From: Pontibacter oryzae
GTDB taxonomy: Bacteria > Bacteroidota > Bacteroidia > Cytophagales > Hymenobacteraceae
Assembly: GCF_003576375.1 (NCBI RefSeq)
Contig: NZ_QWGE01000003.1
Coordinates: forward strand, 310,001-374,000
Direction: 5' to 3'
DNA length: 64,000 nt
Shown here in pieces: positions 1 through 8,910 of this stretch; the first letter of the stretch is position 1, and the number at the start of each line of letters is the position of its first letter. A program made the position numbers and the translations under genes. Below the pieces are notes generated by a model. The model was not told the DNA's origin. It worked only from the letters and a program-made list of their open reading frames with translations, and ran no database searches.

Positions 1-1306
1 AAGACTGTGCCGGAACACCGCGTTTCACATCCACTGGGCGGCCATTAACCAAGGCAACAATCTCAGGCTTTGGAATCGGGCGAACTCTGAATTTTTCAGA
101 ACCGATTGCATTGCCACCGCTGCTTACGTTAATAGTTACCTCCGTTGCGTTCGGGATGATGGTTACCTCACCTTTTTTGGCACCTTTGATGGCAGAACCA
201 CCGCTAGCGCTGAAGCTTGGGTCATATACTGCGCCCAACGCAGGCACCTGAATATTCAGCTCGTTAGCACACTGGAAATACAGTGCCTGCACCGATGCAG
301 ACTGAACCTGGATTACCGGCTTCGCTACAATGTAGTCTTCTGTTAAAACAAATGTTGTATCGCGTCCATTCTGGTTAATGGTTACTTGTCCTTTCCAGGT
401 TTGCTTTGAGTTACCATCCGCATCGTAGTTTGAGGCAGAAGCTACAAACTCTACTTTACCTAAGCCATTCTCAACTTTCACAGGCTTGCCCTGGAAACTC
501 ATTTTAGGCGTAATGTTGTCAGAAGAAGCAGCGATAAACATATCTGCTTTATACTTTGTACCGGCTGCCACAGTTTTAGACTCAGCACGCGCCATCGCAA
601 AAATCTTCTCAAATTTAATGATGTCGGCACCTACCTTTTGGGCAAGCTTCTGCAAAGCGTCTGCTTCATACTTCAATACTTCAGCTTCTTTCTGAGAAAG
701 CACTGCCAGGGCAGCAACCATAGGAGTCTCTTCAAAGTTTAGCTGTGCAAAGTCTTTACGGCGCTGATCCGGGTCATTTTTAGCTACCGGGTCCTCTGAG
801 CCATCAAGCGCCAGTTTGTCTGGCGTACTCGGGCTATACTGCTTCAGAAACTTAGCATAGTCATTTAGCTTATCCTTCAGTTCATAGGCAGCTCCGTTAT
901 TCTTGTTAGCAGCGCCAATCATATTGATGGCAACGATGTCGTTACCCTCTGGTTGCGCATAGCCGCCTTCTTCAGTCTTACCACCAGTTTTTTCAACTAG
1001 CATATCGCGCAGGCCGCGGATATAGCTAACCATTTCTGATGTTCTCTGCCGTACTTGCTGCGCACTCTCCAGCACACGTCTGTCATTAGCAGAAGGTGTT
1101 TTATTTTCTGCTATGGCAGCTTTAATGTTAGATATGACCCCGGCATTATCATTCACTGTCTTATTGTTTACTTGTCGCAAGGATTCATCCAAGAACTGAA
1201 ACTTTAACAGGATAGCCGAGCTCACATTTAAGGCAAGCATTGCGGTCAGTACGAGGTACATCATACCGATCATCTTCTGCCTTGGTGTCTCTTTTCCTCC
1301 AGCCAT
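1..1306 (-). CDS. gldM: Gliding motility / type IX secretion protein GldM (3' end beyond window)
   Basis: Inner-membrane anchored, periplasm-spanning part of the type IX secretion and gliding motor. About 435 codons are visible from an ATG at 1304-1306; the reading frame is open to the left edge, so the C-terminus is missing. The N-terminus (MAGGKETPRQKMIGMMYLVL) is the characteristic GldM start and is followed by a single transmembrane segment at about residues 12-34. A long helical region and then beta-rich periplasmic domains follow. In the family the GldM TM helix sits inside a GldL pentamer and its periplasmic part transmits motion to the GldK/GldN ring. It follows gldL by 52 nt in the same direction, and gldN is expected just outside the window. 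Very sure of identity. Confidence 0.97.
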   Translation of the reverse strand, partial: MAGGKETPRQKMIGMMYLVLTAMLALNVSSAILLKFQFLDESLRQVNNKTVNDNAGVISNIKAAIAENKTPSANDRRVLESAQQVRQRTSEMVSYIRGLRDMLVEKTGGKTEEGGYAQPEGNDIVAINMIGAANKNNGAAYELKDKLNDYAKFLKQYSPSTPDKLALDGSEDPVAKNDPDQRRKDFAQLNFEETPMVAALAVLSQKEAEVLKYEADALQKLAQKVGADIIKFEKIFAMARAESKTVAAGTKYKADMFIAASSDNITPKMSFQGKPVKVENGLGKVEFVASASNYDADGNSKQTWKGQVTINQNGRDTTFVLTEDYIVAKPVIQVQSASVQALYFQCANELNIQVPALGAVYDPSFSASGGSAIKGAKKGEVTIIPNATEVTINVSSGGNAIGSEKFRVRPIPKPEIVALVNGRPVDVKRGVPAQS

Positions 1307-1358
1307 TTTATACTATATTAACTGTTGTTTTCTTACCTAGAACTTATTCAAATCAATA

Positions 1359-2162
1359 TTAGCTTTTCATCGCTGTCAGCATGTTACCGTACACTGTGTT
1401 AAGGGAGTGTAGGTTTTGCGTCAGGCGGCTAACTTCTTGTTTGAACTGCTCTGTATCTTTGCTGGCATCAGTCAGGTTTTCCATGGCCATGCTAAGGTTA
1501 CCGTAGAACTTGTTCATGGCTTTCAAATGCGTGTTAGCATCCTGCAGTTCCATTTCGTAAACAGCGTTCAGGGCGCCCAAATTGCGGGTCATACCTTGTA
1601 CCTGGTTGTGATACTCCTGAGCATCAGCGGTAGAAACAGCCATTTTAGCGATAGCATCAGCTGTAGTAGCGTATGCATGATTGATCTTATCCATCTGATC
1701 AGCGGCAGATCTCACACGTACAGTATATTCTTCGGTTGCGGCAGTGGCATTGCTGATATCAGCTAAGCCAGCAGCTGTGTCGCTCAGGCGGTTAAGGCCT
1801 AAACCAAGTTTATTGATTGTCTCTGGAGTAATATCAGCATTACGCATCATATCATCCAATTTACCTGTTACAGAGGGACCTGCAGAAACGGCTGCTGTGG
1901 CAGGCACAAGACCTTCACCAGCGTAATCATCAGACAGTTGTGGGTAAACTCTTGACCAGTCTGGCTCGTGCCCTTGTGGCTGAAATGCACTTAGCGCAAA
2001 GATTACCGCCTCTGTCAAGAGACCTATAATAAGCATTTCGTTTGCGAACTCCCAGTGCTGAATCTTGAACAACGCACCAACAATTACGACGGCAGCACCA
2101 AGACCATATACTTTGGGCATCAAAACGTCGAACAAGAAACTACGACCTTTAGCTTTGCTCAT
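1359..2162 (-). CDS. gldL: Gliding motility / type IX secretion protein GldL
   Basis: Cytoplasmic-membrane motor subunit of the type IX secretion system, 267 aa. Two transmembrane helices are visible at about residues 17-35 and 41-60. The second contains Glu51 in GLLTEAVIF, probably the counterpart of the conserved membrane glutamate implicated in proton-motive-force use in Flavobacterium GldL (established for the family; the equivalence is my inference). The rest is a long predicted helical cytoplasmic tail rich in Ala, Thr and Met heptads. It lies between gldK (84 nt upstream) and gldM (52 nt downstream), all on the minus strand, so it is almost certainly co-transcribed. Confidence 0.97.
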   Translation of the reverse strand: MSKAKGRSFLFDVLMPKVYGLGAAVVIVGALFKIQHWEFANEMLIIGLLTEAVIFALSAFQPQGHEPDWSRVYPQLSDDYAGEGLVPATAAVSAGPSVTGKLDDMMRNADITPETINKLGLGLNRLSDTAAGLADISNATAATEEYTVRVRSAADQMDKINHAYATTADAIAKMAVSTADAQEYHNQVQGMTRNLGALNAVYEMELQDANTHLKAMNKFYGNLSMAMENLTDASKDTEQFKQEVSRLTQNLHSLNTVYGNMLTAMKS

Positions 2163-2245
2163 TTTGTTTTCTAATTAAGTAGTGAACGATTAATTAAGGA
2201 TTAAAGGGGGATTGGTGTATTATACTATTAAATTAAATGTGATTC

Positions 2246-3262
2246 TTAAAACTCTCTTCCAGATGAACGCCCAAGATAGATCATTGCGTTCCTGAAACCG
2301 ATATAAGATCTAGCAGAATCCTGGAATTCGAAGTTACGCGTACCTGTCTCCAAGAAGTATGCGATATCTTTCCAAGAACCGCCTCTTACCACTTTGCGCG
2401 GCTCGTTTGGATCGTTGTAAACAGGGTTCAAGTCCCAAACAATCGGAACAGTAGCATCAGAGTAAGCATCCTCGCACCACTCGGATACGTTTCCTGCCAT
2501 ATCATATAGGCCAAAGTCGTTCGGGAAGAACTGCGCTACAGGAGCTGTATAAGTAAAGCCATCGCTGTAGTAGTCGCCACGGCCTGGCTTAAAGTTTGCA
2601 AGCAAGCAACCTTTACCATTGCGCAAGTATGGGCCACCCCAAGGATAAACAGACATATCGCGTCCGCCTCTGGCAGCATATTCCCATTCGGCTTCGGTTG
2701 GCAACCTAAAGGCTGGCATTGGAGCCATACCATCTTCGGTATTTGCCTGGTTCTTATGTTTTGTGCGCCACTCACTAAAGTATTTGGCGGCAAAGTAATC
2801 CACACCTACAACCGGGTAATCGTCGAATGCCGGGTGAGAAAAATAGTACTCCATCAATGGGTCTCCCATGTGGTAAGTATAATCTTTCACCCAAACTGTC
2901 GTATCCGGATATAGTTGCGTCATCACATATTCTTCGCCCAGTACATCCAATGAGTCCTCCATCATCACGTTGATGAACTGACGGTACTCGTTGTTTGTAA
3001 TCTCGGTTTCGTCCATGTAGAAGCCACCAATAGTTACTTGCTTGTTCAGGTTAGCCATGGATGCTGCGATGTCTTGATCGGCCTGGCCCATATGGAATGT
3101 ACCTCCTGGGCAGGCTACCATGCCGTAAGGCACTTGCTGCGGATTATACTCCGGCCGGTCCTCAGCACCAACAAGATCGCCTTGTGGTCCGCGTCCCATT
3201 CCACAGCTTGCAAGCAGTACCACCGCCAATACGAAGGAAGACAGCTTAAGTAGTTTGTTCAT
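2246..3262 (-). CDS. gldK: Gliding motility lipoprotein GldK (SUMF1/FGE-like fold)
   Basis: Outer-membrane-associated lipoprotein that forms the periplasmic ring of the type IX secretion machine with GldN. I start it at 3262 (MNKLLKLSSFVLAVVLLASC), which gives a lipoprotein signal peptide with the lipidated Cys at about residue 20; the frame is open upstream to 3358, but that extension has no signal-peptide logic. The FGE-sulfatase/SUMF1 domain covers about residues 55-330, with RLPTEAEWEYAARGG, NVSEWCEDAYS and a terminal VVRGGSWKD typical of the fold. GldK is not expected to be an enzyme. First of gldKLM, with porP/sprF 230 nt upstream and a possible own promoter at about 3324-3331. Confidence 0.96.
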   Translation of the reverse strand: MNKLLKLSSFVLAVVLLASCGMGRGPQGDLVGAEDRPEYNPQQVPYGMVACPGGTFHMGQADQDIAASMANLNKQVTIGGFYMDETEITNNEYRQFINVMMEDSLDVLGEEYVMTQLYPDTTVWVKDYTYHMGDPLMEYYFSHPAFDDYPVVGVDYFAAKYFSEWRTKHKNQANTEDGMAPMPAFRLPTEAEWEYAARGGRDMSVYPWGGPYLRNGKGCLLANFKPGRGDYYSDGFTYTAPVAQFFPNDFGLYDMAGNVSEWCEDAYSDATVPIVWDLNPVYNDPNEPRKVVRGGSWKDIAYFLETGTRNFEFQDSARSYIGFRNAMIYLGRSSGREF

Positions 3263-3323
3263 GATGACTGTTAAAAAAGTAAAATTTTCTGTAATAGAAT
3301 TTAGCACACTTTTATGGGTGTAG

Positions 3324-3331
3324 CAAATATA
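3324..3331 (-). promoter_or_regulatory. Candidate Bacteroidota -7 element (TATATTTG) for gldK
   Basis: On the minus strand this reads TATATTTG, a perfect TAnnTTTG. It sits 61 nt upstream of the gldK ATG, giving a leader of about 55 nt. The expected -33 TTTG 19 nt further upstream is only TTTT. It suggests gldKLM can be transcribed separately from porP. Confidence 0.45.
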
Positions 3332-3492
3332 TGAGAAATAGGAATAAATAAAAAACAATTCACTACAACACCATTTTATTATTTTTAAACGGTGTAATCA
3401 ACTGATTATTATAACAATAAATCACAATTTTTTTCTGCACTATTCCTAGAATTGTCATTCGAACAGTGCAATCCGTTACAATATTTAATACA

Positions 3493-4455
3493 TCAGTTTG
3501 AGAAGATGTAGCGTGGGGTCCTTACTGGCGGCTTGAATCGGATCACCGGTTCAGCCAAGCGGTAACTTAACATCACCTCATGCGATGTATTTGCTTTGGC
3601 TGCTTTATTTAACGTGGTTAAGTCTAGTGCATATCCTACCCGCAGCGCATTGTCCTGAAACAGAGACACTCCCACAAGTGCACTAACAGCTTCTTCATGC
3701 CGATAATTCACTCCGGCCCAATATTTTTCGAGATACGTTACGCGGCCGCCTGCATCAAACGAGATATTCTCAGTATCGTGCTTCAGCAATACGGTTGGCG
3801 TAAGCGTCAGGTCGGATGATATAGGCAAATGATAACCAGCTGTGGCGTAAATATGGTTCTCGCTTAATAAGGTGCCATTACCGGTATTGGCAGAGTCAGC
3901 AAACGCATACTCTGCCTTTAAAAGGTTTGTCACCCCACCCCCTGCATAAAACGTTTCTGACTCATACCATACGCCTGCGCCAAGGTCAAACTTCGTGTCT
4001 GAGCTGTTATAGGGCACACTAGGGTCATTGTTATCTATGGCGCGGTAGCGCCCTTTCTTAAAGTTATTCACGTTACCCTGAATACCAAGCCCCAACTTGC
4101 CTGTTTCTCCTATTTTGATATGGAAAGAGTAGGAGAGCGCGGCTGTTAGCACTGTGGTGTTAGCAATTTTATCACGCATCAGGTTTAGGCCCACACCACC
4201 ATGCAGCAATCTTAGAGGCGTATTGGCCGAAAGGAAAAATGTTTGCGGTGAGCCCCCATCATCGAAAGAGGCATCGTAGCCGAGCCACTGATACCGGTAG
4301 ATCGACAGAAACTCCGGGCGGTTGGTTATGCCTGCGTAAGCAGGGCTTATCTGCATGCCATTAAACCCATAATGGGTAAACTGAGGCTGCTGCTGCGCCA
4401 GGGCAAGTGGCGCTGCAAGGAGCACCAGCAGCAATACAGGTAGAAGCTTTTTCAT
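3493..4455 (-). CDS. PorP/SprF family type IX secretion outer membrane protein
   Basis: Outer-membrane beta-barrel of the PorP/SprF family, 320 aa, associated with type IX secretion and linked in other species to anchoring or secretion of surface adhesins. Start chosen at 4455 (MKKLLPVLLLVLLAAPLALA), a clear Sec signal peptide cut after about residue 20; an in-frame Met 10 codons earlier lacks this. The mature start QQQPQFTHYGFNGMQISPAY is the family hallmark (Q-F-T-Y/H-N, then I-N/S-PAYAG). The rest alternates short beta strands and turns. It precedes gldK, as in many Bacteroidota. Which paralog it is (porP or sprF) cannot be told from sequence alone. Confidence 0.93.
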   Translation of the reverse strand: MKKLLPVLLLVLLAAPLALAQQQPQFTHYGFNGMQISPAYAGITNRPEFLSIYRYQWLGYDASFDDGGSPQTFFLSANTPLRLLHGGVGLNLMRDKIANTTVLTAALSYSFHIKIGETGKLGLGIQGNVNNFKKGRYRAIDNNDPSVPYNSSDTKFDLGAGVWYESETFYAGGGVTNLLKAEYAFADSANTGNGTLLSENHIYATAGYHLPISSDLTLTPTVLLKHDTENISFDAGGRVTYLEKYWAGVNYRHEEAVSALVGVSLFQDNALRVGYALDLTTLNKAAKANTSHEVMLSYRLAEPVIRFKPPVRTPRYIFSN

Positions 4456-4510
4456 AGGCTGCGGCAAGAAGGCAAGGTATAGCATGTGCTAGTCGCACAA
4501 TATGTCTTTC

Positions 4511-4541
4511 CAAATATAGCTATTAAACACTAAAACGCAAA
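4511..4541 (-). promoter_or_regulatory. Bacteroidota promoter (TTTG-N19-TATATTTG) for porP/sprF-gldKLM
   Basis: Read on the minus strand: TTTG (4541-4538), 19 nt spacer, TATATTTG (4518-4511). Element sequences and spacing exactly match the published Bacteroides -33/-7 consensus TTTG-N19-TAnnTTTG. Transcription would start near 4504, about 50 nt before the porP ATG. The -33 box lies inside the hairpin at 4530-4581. Confidence 0.7.
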
Positions 4542-4581
4542 TGCGAGCCTGTATGACACAGTGCTTGCGTTTGCGTTTTAG
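4530..4581 (-). terminator. Long hairpin between hemD and porP, probable hemD terminator
   Basis: Arms 4530-4548 and 4563-4581 pair over 19 positions with two non-Watson-Crick pairs, around a 14-nt loop. On the minus strand the distal arm ends in GTTTTAGTGTTT, so it resembles a rho-independent terminator for hemD. It overlaps the porP promoter. Confidence 0.6.
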
Positions 4582-4619
4582 TAAGTATGGAAAACAGGTG
4601 TAAAAGTTACGTTAACTTG

Positions 4620-5423
4620 TTATTTTTTTGCATCCTGCATTTGGTTCTGTATATAAACCTCGATGGCTCCTGTCATGGATGGGGCATTCGGCATTGGCGC
4701 CTCTATGTCCAGCTCCAGGCCTGCATCGCGTACTGCTTTAGCCGTTGTAGGGCCAAAAGCTGCAATTCTTGTGTTGTTCTGCTTGAAGTCCGGGAAGTTG
4801 ATGAACAGCGAGTGAATACCAGACGGGCTAAAGAAGGCCAGGCAGTCATAGGTTACGTCATCCAGGTCCGACAGATCTGCCGCCACTGTTTTATAGATAA
4901 TCGCCTCAGTGTGCTTTATCTTGTTGGTAGTTAAAAACTCCGGAATATCGTCTTTGCGGATGTTAGAGCACGGGAACAGGAATTTCTCATTCTTGTGCTT
5001 CTTGATAACCTCGAAAAGATCCTTGGCAGTTTTCTCGCCTACAAACAACTTGCGCTTGCGCAGGGTAATGTATTTCTGCAGATAGTACGCTGTTTGGTCC
5101 GAAATACAGAAGTATTTCATATCGGCGGGCATCTCGATCTTACTTTCCTGGCAAATACGGAAGAAGTGGTCTACGGCATTGCGGCTGGTGAAAATCACTG
5201 CCGTGTGCGCCAGTATGTCAACTTTATCCTTACGGAACTCCTTAAACGGAACCGGCTCAACCTCAATAAACGCCCTGAAGTCTACTTTGATATCATACTT
5301 CTCCGCAATAGATAAGTATGGAGAGTTATCCGTAGTAGGCTGTGGTTGTGTAACCAGGATCGTTTTAATCGGGACCTTGTATCGTTCAGGGTTCGCAGAG
5401 CCCTTTGCTTTGCTTTCAGCCAT
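4620..5423 (-). CDS. hemD: Uroporphyrinogen-III synthase
   Basis: Cyclises hydroxymethylbilane to uroporphyrinogen III in the cytoplasmic tetrapyrrole (heme) pathway. It is 267 aa, with the HemD two-domain layout: N-terminal KTILVTQPQP (about 19-28), a FTSRNAVDHFF motif at about 78-88 corresponding to the family T/S-S-x-N-A-V/A, and C-terminal AFFSPSGIHSLF (about 192-203) and IAAFGPTTAKAV (about 219-230). HemD proteins are poorly conserved, so the assignment rests on these motifs plus context: the adjacent DUF4271 gene is a recurring hemD neighbour in Bacteroidota. It starts 68 nt after the DUF4271 stop on the same strand. Confidence 0.92.
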   Translation of the reverse strand: MAESKAKGSANPERYKVPIKTILVTQPQPTTDNSPYLSIAEKYDIKVDFRAFIEVEPVPFKEFRKDKVDILAHTAVIFTSRNAVDHFFRICQESKIEMPADMKYFCISDQTAYYLQKYITLRKRKLFVGEKTAKDLFEVIKKHKNEKFLFPCSNIRKDDIPEFLTTNKIKHTEAIIYKTVAADLSDLDDVTYDCLAFFSPSGIHSLFINFPDFKQNNTRIAAFGPTTAKAVRDAGLELDIEAPMPNAPSMTGAIEVYIQNQMQDAKK

Positions 5424-5491
5424 AGTAAAATGATGCGGTTTTCTAAAAGTTTACCTGCTGTAATACCCGCCGCGGCCTTAGCTTTGTGTTT

Positions 5492-6667
5492 TTAAAAGTT
5501 AAAAACGATCAGTTTAAGCATAATGGCAAGCGGAATCACTTCTGTGGCGCAAAGGTACGAAAATAAATGTAAATTAAGTACAGAGGCTTTCTTATTTACC
5601 GCATAAAACACGCGCAGTATCGTGATAACCAATACCAACGACACCGCTAGGTTCGAGATCAGCAGTATCATCTCAGGAATCAGGGTATTTAACCCCAAAT
5701 ATAGCAGCATCACTAACGGCAGGAACACGCCCAGAAATAGTAATGATCTTATAAACTCGCGGTACTGCAACTGCACAACCTGCTCCATGCTAAAGATAAA
5801 TGCCATCACCTTCAAAAAAACATACTTTGAGAGCACTACGGCAAAAATCAGCAGGGTATAGAAGAGGGTCTTCGTAGTAATATCAGACTCTGAAACCGGG
5901 AACAGGCGGTTAAAGAGCCTTACATGCTGCACATTTGTATGGATGGCTGCAATCAGGAGAGCTAGTGAGAGCGAAAAGGCCAGCACGAACAGCACATTAG
6001 ACACTGCCCCTACAGGTTTTGCCGCATAAAGCTCTGCCTCAGAACTGGACTTCAGGAAGCCGTTGAGATTAAATGTGCTCTGAAAGTCCGACGGGTAGTT
6101 TACACGCAAGAGGCCATAGATTAAGCCAATAACGAGCATAAAAACGATAAACGCGTTTTGGTTTACATATTCCCGCACAAGTATGGAGAATGGCCGGTGG
6201 TTGGCCTCTTGCATAGCCTCTGCCACGCGTGGCACATTTCGGAAGGTGCCAACGCTTGGCTGCTGCACCGGGTGCCATACTGTTAATAAGTATTTTCCTT
6301 CCACAGTTTCTATGCCCTGCGTATACTTTGCCAAATCCAGGGTATAGTTTGCGGCAGAGTCTGCCTTAAAGATAAGCTGGTTATTGAGGAACAGGCAAAG
6401 GTTCTGGGGTGCAGCAAAGGCAATTTTGAAAGGCTGCGCCGGCGTAATGGGCAGCCACTGGTGCAGGGCATTGTACCCTGCGTGCACTCCGGATACGTAA
6501 GGCACCAACTGGTCGGCATCCGTGGGCTGCACCATCCAGTTGCCAGTAATGGTGTTTTTCTGTTCCAGCGGCAGCACCTGCCCCTGTGCAGGCAGCAGGC
6601 ACGCACCCAGCCATAGTATAAATAGCCCAAAAAGCGTAAAGCTATACTTCTGGATTGATTTGTGCAC
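5492..6667 (-). CDS. DUF4271 domain membrane protein
   Basis: 391 aa protein of unknown biochemical function, starting with GTG at 6665-6667. An N-terminal signal peptide (about residues 8-30, ending near AQGQ) is followed by an extracytoplasmic part of about 130 residues containing PVQQPSVGT. After that come about six transmembrane segments, at roughly 172-187, 222-240, 265-284, 309-328, 332-355 and 368-390. DUF4271 proteins are common in Bacteroidota and usually sit beside hemD, as here, which hints at a role in heme or membrane respiratory-protein assembly (inference from context only). Next upstream gene ends 60 nt away on the same strand. Confidence 0.88.
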   Translation of the reverse strand: MHKSIQKYSFTLFGLFILWLGACLLPAQGQVLPLEQKNTITGNWMVQPTDADQLVPYVSGVHAGYNALHQWLPITPAQPFKIAFAAPQNLCLFLNNQLIFKADSAANYTLDLAKYTQGIETVEGKYLLTVWHPVQQPSVGTFRNVPRVAEAMQEANHRPFSILVREYVNQNAFIVFMLVIGLIYGLLRVNYPSDFQSTFNLNGFLKSSSEAELYAAKPVGAVSNVLFVLAFSLSLALLIAAIHTNVQHVRLFNRLFPVSESDITTKTLFYTLLIFAVVLSKYVFLKVMAFIFSMEQVVQLQYREFIRSLLFLGVFLPLVMLLYLGLNTLIPEMILLISNLAVSLVLVITILRVFYAVNKKASVLNLHLFSYLCATEVIPLAIMLKLIVFNF

Positions 6668-6727
6668 GTTGCGTGTGTATGATTTTAAGTTTCTGAACGG
6701 GGCCAGTATAAATTATGGCAGCTTGGG

Positions 6728-7135
6728 TTACGTATGGAGCACTCCCTGCATTTGCAGCATGCTTATCTCGATCAGGTTTTCCTCCACGATAGAGTCCGGC
6801 ACAAACACGAAACGCTTGTCATAAATCTTCCGATCGATATAATAGCTTACCCAGTACTCGTTATTGATATGGAAGATTGCCGGGTCAATGGGCTCTACTT
6901 TTACGAAACTCTTTGCCTCCACGCGCTCAAACATATGGCGCAAAACCGATGTTTTTACCTCTTGCTCCTCAACTATGCCGTAGCCTTTGGATGCCACCAG
7001 CACATTCTCTACCGGAAAGGGGTTGTTATTGATGAGGTATACATTCCAGGTGTCTGCCCCGGTGGCGGGGTCTGCTGATCTGGCAACGGCTATGGCTATA
7101 CCTTCTACCGTCCCGAAATCAATATCCTTCTTCAT
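6728..7135 (-). CDS. Conserved small cytoplasmic protein of unknown function
   Basis: 135 aa, no signal peptide or membrane segment. The chain is rich in beta-prone segments: GTVEGIAIAVAR near the start, NVYLINNNPFPVENVLVASKGYG at about 30-52, and a C-terminal SFVKVEPIDPAIF/NEYWVSYYIDRK region that looks like one small beta sandwich. I do not recognise a named family. Its ATG lies inside the 3' end of lipB (17-nt overlap, 7119-7135), so the two are translationally coupled, and it sits between lipB and the DUF4271 gene. That arrangement suggests a housekeeping role. Confidence 0.8.
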   Translation of the reverse strand: MKKDIDFGTVEGIAIAVARSADPATGADTWNVYLINNNPFPVENVLVASKGYGIVEEQEVKTSVLRHMFERVEAKSFVKVEPIDPAIFHINNEYWVSYYIDRKIYDKRFVFVPDSIVEENLIEISMLQMQGVLHT

Positions 7136-7853
7136 GCGCTGCTGTGGTAATAGTGGCCCCGAACAGGGTGGCCAGGTGCTTTAAAACTTTCTCCTCTACT
7201 TCTGCCATGGGCACCTCGCGCCCCAGCTCTTTAGCCAGCGAAGTTACAGCTTTATCAGAAATCCCGCACGGTACAATGTTATTAAAGTAATCGAGGTCGG
7301 TGTTTACGTTAAAGGCAAAACCGTGCATGGTTACCCAGCGGCTGCACTTTACGCCCATGGCGCAGATCTTGCGCGGGTTGCGCTGCTCCTCGTGGTCCAG
7401 CCATACGCCGGTAAGCCCCTCGATGCGGCCAGACGGGATGCCATAGTCGGCAAGAGTAAGTATGATGGCCTCCTCCAGGTAGCGGAGGTATTTATGGATG
7501 TCGGTAAAATAATTCTCAAGGTCGATGATGGGGTAGCCAACCAGTTGGCCCGGGCCGTGGTACGTTATGTCGCCGCCCCGGTTTATGTGGTAATAGGTTG
7601 CCTCCTTGGCCTTCAGGCCTTCTTTGTTTAGCAGCAAATGGCTCTCATGTCCGCTTTTGCCCAGCGTGTACACGTGTGGGTGCGAACAGAAGAGCAGGTA
7701 ATTAGGAGTTGATTGCTCAGCGCCTTCGCCAGCTTTGCGGTTCTGCACTTTCAGGTCCAGGATGGAGGTAAAGAGCTTGTCCTGGTAATCCCAGGCCTCT
7801 TTGTAGTCAATCAGCCCCAGGTGTTCAAACTGAATATAGGTGTTCTTTTGCAC
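7119..7853 (-). CDS. lipB: Lipoyl(octanoyl) transferase LipB
   Basis: Transfers octanoyl groups from acyl carrier protein to lipoyl domains of 2-oxoacid dehydrogenases and the glycine cleavage H protein, the first step of endogenous lipoate synthesis; cytoplasmic. 244 aa from a GTG start at 7851-7853. Visible signatures are RGGDITYHGPGQLVGYP (about residues 91-107), the catalytic Lys of GVKCSRWVTMHG (about 168) and the catalytic Cys of IVPCGI (about 195). It starts 1 nt from the stop codon of the upstream isomerase and overlaps the next gene by 17 nt, so this is a tight operon. Confidence 0.97.
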   Translation of the reverse strand: MQKNTYIQFEHLGLIDYKEAWDYQDKLFTSILDLKVQNRKAGEGAEQSTPNYLLFCSHPHVYTLGKSGHESHLLLNKEGLKAKEATYYHINRGGDITYHGPGQLVGYPIIDLENYFTDIHKYLRYLEEAIILTLADYGIPSGRIEGLTGVWLDHEEQRNPRKICAMGVKCSRWVTMHGFAFNVNTDLDYFNNIVPCGISDKAVTSLAKELGREVPMAEVEEKVLKHLATLFGATITTAAHEEGY

Positions 7854-7854
7854 G

Positions 7855-8859
7855 TTATACTTTAGATATTTCCCCTTTCAGGTAATTTATATTATCGTTT
7901 ATGTTAGGGTCCTCGCTGTTCAGCTCTGCCAAGTACAACGATGCCCAATCAAACAGGTGCACCAGGTAAAACAGCTGCTCCAGGAAAGTGGCTCCCACTG
8001 CTTCTACCTCCATCACCGTTTTCACCTTCCGCTCTATGAGGGGGCGAGTCAAGGCCATACGCGAAGCAATGCGCGGGTTATCGTAAGCGGTTTTGATACA
8101 TAGAACAGCCACTTGCCCGAATAGTTCCTGCGGATGCTGCCACCCTTCAACCTCGTTGTGGTTCATCTCCGGAAACGTACCGACATGCGCCAGTTGCTTG
8201 CTGTTGGCATTTAGCTGTTGCTGAAAGCGCATGGCCACCGCCTCAAACGCGCTGCCGGCATAAAGTATGGGCAGCTTTCCTTTTAAGGCATTTGCCAGGG
8301 CACTTGCCTGCACTTTTATCATCCCGGCCTGCTCCTGAAGCAGGTTTATACTTTGGTTAAGCTCGGTCTTAAACACATTGTTCAGCAGGCCGGCATAGTG
8401 CAGCAAGTATAATAACTCTGTTACCTGGTAGCCAAGTGAGGCACGCGGTTGCTTCAGTTCCTTCGGGATAGCGGCAAGCGGTATGTTATGCTCCCTGGCA
8501 ATGCGCATCAACTCCCCGTCTGAGGTAACAAAGCCAATTACGGCACCAGCCTCCATCGCCTCCCGCACCGCCGAGATGATTTCCTCGGTGTTTCCTGAAA
8601 AAGAGCAGGCGATGAACAAGGTATCGGGGCCTACAAACGCCGGGATGTTATACCCTTTGTTTACAAGCAGTGGCACCTCAAGCTTATCGGCCACGTATGT
8701 TTGTATAATATTGCCAACAATACCCGAGCCTCCCATGCCCGCAATCACTACATTATTATACTTCCGACCAGAAAAGGCTGTTGACGCAGTTTCGCTGAAG
8801 CTGCCGGTGTGCCGCAGCTGTGAGGCAAAACCCTCGATGACTTCTTTCATAGACTTCAT
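7855..8859 (-). CDS. Bifunctional phosphoglucose/phosphomannose isomerase (SIS domain)
   Basis: Interconverts fructose-6-phosphate with glucose-6-phosphate or mannose-6-phosphate, feeding glycolysis and sugar-nucleotide synthesis. 334 aa if started at 8859 (MKSMKEVIEGF); the Met at 8850 is an alternative. SIS domain motifs are VVIAGMGGSGIVGN (about 40-53), CSFSGNTEEIISAV (about 86-99) and VTSDGELM. The bact-PGI C-terminal domain has LKQPRASLGYQ (about 137-147) and NHNEVEGW near 230-240. The frame stays open upstream to 9252, but that part overlaps yraN on the opposite strand and is rejected. Divergent from yraN with 51 nt between starts. Confidence 0.92.
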   Translation of the reverse strand: MKSMKEVIEGFASQLRHTGSFSETASTAFSGRKYNNVVIAGMGGSGIVGNIIQTYVADKLEVPLLVNKGYNIPAFVGPDTLFIACSFSGNTEEIISAVREAMEAGAVIGFVTSDGELMRIAREHNIPLAAIPKELKQPRASLGYQVTELLYLLHYAGLLNNVFKTELNQSINLLQEQAGMIKVQASALANALKGKLPILYAGSAFEAVAMRFQQQLNANSKQLAHVGTFPEMNHNEVEGWQHPQELFGQVAVLCIKTAYDNPRIASRMALTRPLIERKVKTVMEVEAVGATFLEQLFYLVHLFDWASLYLAELNSEDPNINDNINYLKGEISKV

Positions 8860-8910
8860 GTATGCTAAGTTGTGCAACAGCCTTAGCTGCCTGCAAAGTA
8901 CAAGATTTAT

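Noticed and set aside
1416..1766. Long plus-strand frames opposite gldL, htpG, the prolyl oligopeptidase and other genes
   Set aside because: They are reverse-strand shadows of GC-rich genes, without signal, domain or independent context.
3263..3358. Upstream extension of GldK
   Set aside because: It would bury the lipoprotein signal peptide and run through the likely promoter.
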